6,826 nucleotides of DNA, from positions 1 through 6,826 of the forward strand of contig JAJZQK010000177.1 of the NCBI GenBank assembly GCA_021847625.1, in the 5' to 3' direction. Below, one piece after another: positions 5,590 through 6,826 of this stretch; the first letter of the stretch is position 1; each line of letters begins with the position of its first letter. This DNA is from Chloroflexota bacterium. Lineage in GTDB: Bacteria; Chloroflexota; FW602-bin22; JAMCYS01. Below the pieces are notes generated by a model, which did not search any database, was not told where the DNA came from, and worked only from the letters and a program-made list of their open reading frames with translations. The position numbers and the translations under genes were made by a program.

Positions 5590-5672
5590 GTGTCACGAGG
5601 GTTCTGGGGGCGTGCCTACGTTCTCGTCATGCCTGAGAAAGCAAGCGACCCGGTCTCGGTAGGGCACCATAT

Positions 5673-5695
5673 GGATTCCCGCTAGCGCGTGGATG
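5673..5695. repeat. Degenerate copy of the element hairpin
   Basis: GGATTCCCGC followed by a GCGC-containing right half matches the element's hairpin region at about 20 of 23 positions, but the right arm is broken, so it no longer folds well. GCACCATA, found in the element's terminal repeat, sits immediately before it at 5665-5672. A further GGGAATCCAG-like piece lies at 5771-5781. These may be remnants of an old insertion; the match is short. Confidence 0.4.
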
Positions 5696-6000
5696 TCTGA
5701 AACCGCGCTCATTACCTACAGTACTTATGCGGTGGGTCACTTGTCGTCCCGGGAACCGTGGGGAACAAGCAGGGAATCCAGAGGTTCTCTGCGCCTCCTG
5801 TGGTGAATCCGGCTCTGACCGCGCAAGTAGCGGTACCCGTCACTTCCCGGCTGAGGCGGCAGCCGTACGTCTCTCCCCGCCGGTCACGTAACAAAGACAG
5901 GTTCGGACCATTGCGGTGTAGTACATATCGAAAACGGCCGCCCCCTTGGGATCAGGATGAACCGAGGTCCTGGCAAGAGCAAGAGAAAGGAGATCCACCC

Positions 6001-6826
6001 ATGGCAAGAACCATTGTGCGGGCAGTGCTGAGCATGCTGCTCGCAGTCCTCGTCCTGGCCCCATCGGCAACCCCTGGTGTTGCCGAATCCGTTCGCTGGG
6101 ACAAGATCGCCCCCGACCTGCGCGCCCAGATGGAGTGCGACCCGCAGGCCGGCCTGCCGGTGATCGTCGAGGCGGCCCCGGCCTCCCAACTCGGCCAAGA
6201 CAACCGGTCCGCTCGGGCGGCCGAGCGCTCCCGGGCGCACGGCGCCAGCCCCGGAGCGTCCCTGGACATCATTGGGGCAACGGCGGCCAGCGCCAACTAC
6301 GACGCCATCGCCGCCCTCAGCCGGGATGCCGAGGTGGCCTACGTCTACTACGATGCCCCCATGCACGCCCTGGAGGCAGTGCCCCCGGCCCACGTCTACG
6401 ACGAAGTGGTGGGCGCCCCCCCGGTCTGGGACCTGGGCTACACGGGACAAGGCGTCGGCGTAGCCGTGCTCGACTCGGGTATCGCCCCTGTGGCCGACCT
6501 CACCCAACCCGACAACCGCATCGTCGCCAGGGTGGACCTCGTCGGCGACGGCGCCGATCAGGCCGACCCCGGTGGGCACGGCACGCATGTGGCCGGCATC
6601 ATCGCCGGCAACGGCCATGATTCCCTGGGCGAGCCCTCCGGACCCTTCACGGGCGTGGCCCCCAAAGCCAACCTCCTCGACGTGCGCGTCATAGACGCGA
6701 CGGGGGGCACCCACCTCTCGACCGTGATCGAGGGCGTTCAGTGGACGATCCTCCATCGGCGCGAGTACAACGTCCGCGTAATGAACCTCTCGCTGGGCGC
6801 CGCCGTCTCCGCCCACTACTCGTACC
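6001..6826 (+). CDS. Secreted subtilisin-like (S8 family) serine protease, 3' end beyond the window
   Basis: The ATG at 6001 follows AAAGGAG (5986-5992) with 8 nt of spacing. The first 275 residues are present. Residues 1-28 are a Sec signal peptide (R3 and R7, hydrophobic run 8-20, likely cut after G26-V-A28). Residues 30-125 have the size and position of a propeptide; LPVIVEA (52-58) and the later AEVAYVYYD (110-118) resemble inhibitor I9-type strands, though weakly. The catalytic domain begins near G138. The Asp motif VAVLDSGI has D158 and the His motif GGHGTHVAGI has H193. GVAPKANLLDVRV and NVRVMNLSLG follow, as expected in subtilases. The oxyanion Asn and catalytic Ser would lie beyond the right edge, so activity cannot be confirmed here. 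The family cleaves proteins outside the cell after autoprocessing. It stands alone, 465 bp after the epimerase gene. Confidence 0.93.
   Translation, partial: MARTIVRAVLSMLLAVLVLAPSATPGVAESVRWDKIAPDLRAQMECDPQAGLPVIVEAAPASQLGQDNRSARAAERSRAHGASPGASLDIIGATAASANYDAIAALSRDAEVAYVYYDAPMHALEAVPPAHVYDEVVGAPPVWDLGYTGQGVGVAVLDSGIAPVADLTQPDNRIVARVDLVGDGADQADPGGHGTHVAGIIAGNGHDSLGEPSGPFTGVAPKANLLDVRVIDATGGTHLSTVIEGVQWTILHRREYNVRVMNLSLGAAVSAHYSY

Larger units (their letters stand above)
5536..6000. other. Intergenic stretch with repeat debris, no convincing gene
   Basis: No open frame here has a ribosome binding site or recognisable product. The stretch contains a small palindrome just after the epimerase gene, pieces resembling the hairpins of the two elements (5673-5695 and 5771-5781), and at its right end the Shine-Dalgarno of the protease gene. 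I looked for a protease promoter; the best candidates near 5893-5930 match consensus poorly and I do not call one. Confidence 0.5.

Noticed and set aside
5884..6816. Reverse-strand 310-residue frame opposite the protease gene
   Set aside because: The forward frame has a signal peptide, a ribosome binding site and the subtilase Asp and His motifs. The reverse frame has none of these and is a high-GC shadow.

Overview
This is a GC-rich bacterial window (roughly 60% GC by eye) with five unrelated protein genes and two copies of a small, apparently undescribed non-autonomous transposable element. The likely source is a member of the Chloroflexota. That is an inference from the secreted protein with a 'WRKxDN..FTDGYRTW' domain joined to DUF4232, and from the FadH-like flavoprotein and secreted S8 protease alongside it. 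No rRNA or other marker gene is present, so the assignment is tentative.

Layout. Positions 1-1375 (minus) hold the N-terminal 458 residues of a FadH-like Old Yellow Enzyme flavoprotein that runs off the left edge. Positions 1613-2479 (minus) hold an IclR-family regulator upstream of it on the same strand, with a near-consensus sigma70 promoter at 2522-2550. Element copy 1 occupies 2568-2813. Positions 3136-3945 (minus) hold a secreted two-domain protein of unknown function whose stop codon lies in a 92-bp imperfect inverted repeat. Element copy 2 occupies 4260-4462. Positions 4558-5535 (plus) hold an NAD-dependent sugar-nucleotide epimerase, probably of the UDP-glucuronate 4-epimerase type and probably started by CTG. 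Positions 6001-6826 (plus) hold the N-terminal 275 residues of a secreted subtilisin-like protease that runs off the right edge. The gap at 5536-6000 has no convincing gene.

How it fits together. The IclR regulator and the flavoprotein are the only plausible functional pair: a one-component regulator next to a catabolic reductase that it may control. The secreted protein, the epimerase and the protease have independent signals and show no sign of a shared operon.

The most unusual content is the repeat element. Both copies have about 18-bp terminal inverted repeats (CTGGAATTRCACCATAAG) and a 9-bp target duplication, perfect in copy 1 and 8/9 in copy 2. Both carry an internal array of ATTCCC-N8-GGGAAT hairpins in 44-bp units, three hairpins in copy 1 and two in copy 2. 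Each copy lies exactly 17 nt upstream of the -35 hexamer of a predicted sigma70 promoter, one for the IclR gene and one for the epimerase gene. The same spacing at two independent insertions suggests either promoter-directed insertion or tolerance of insertion at that position. With only two copies, chance cannot be excluded.
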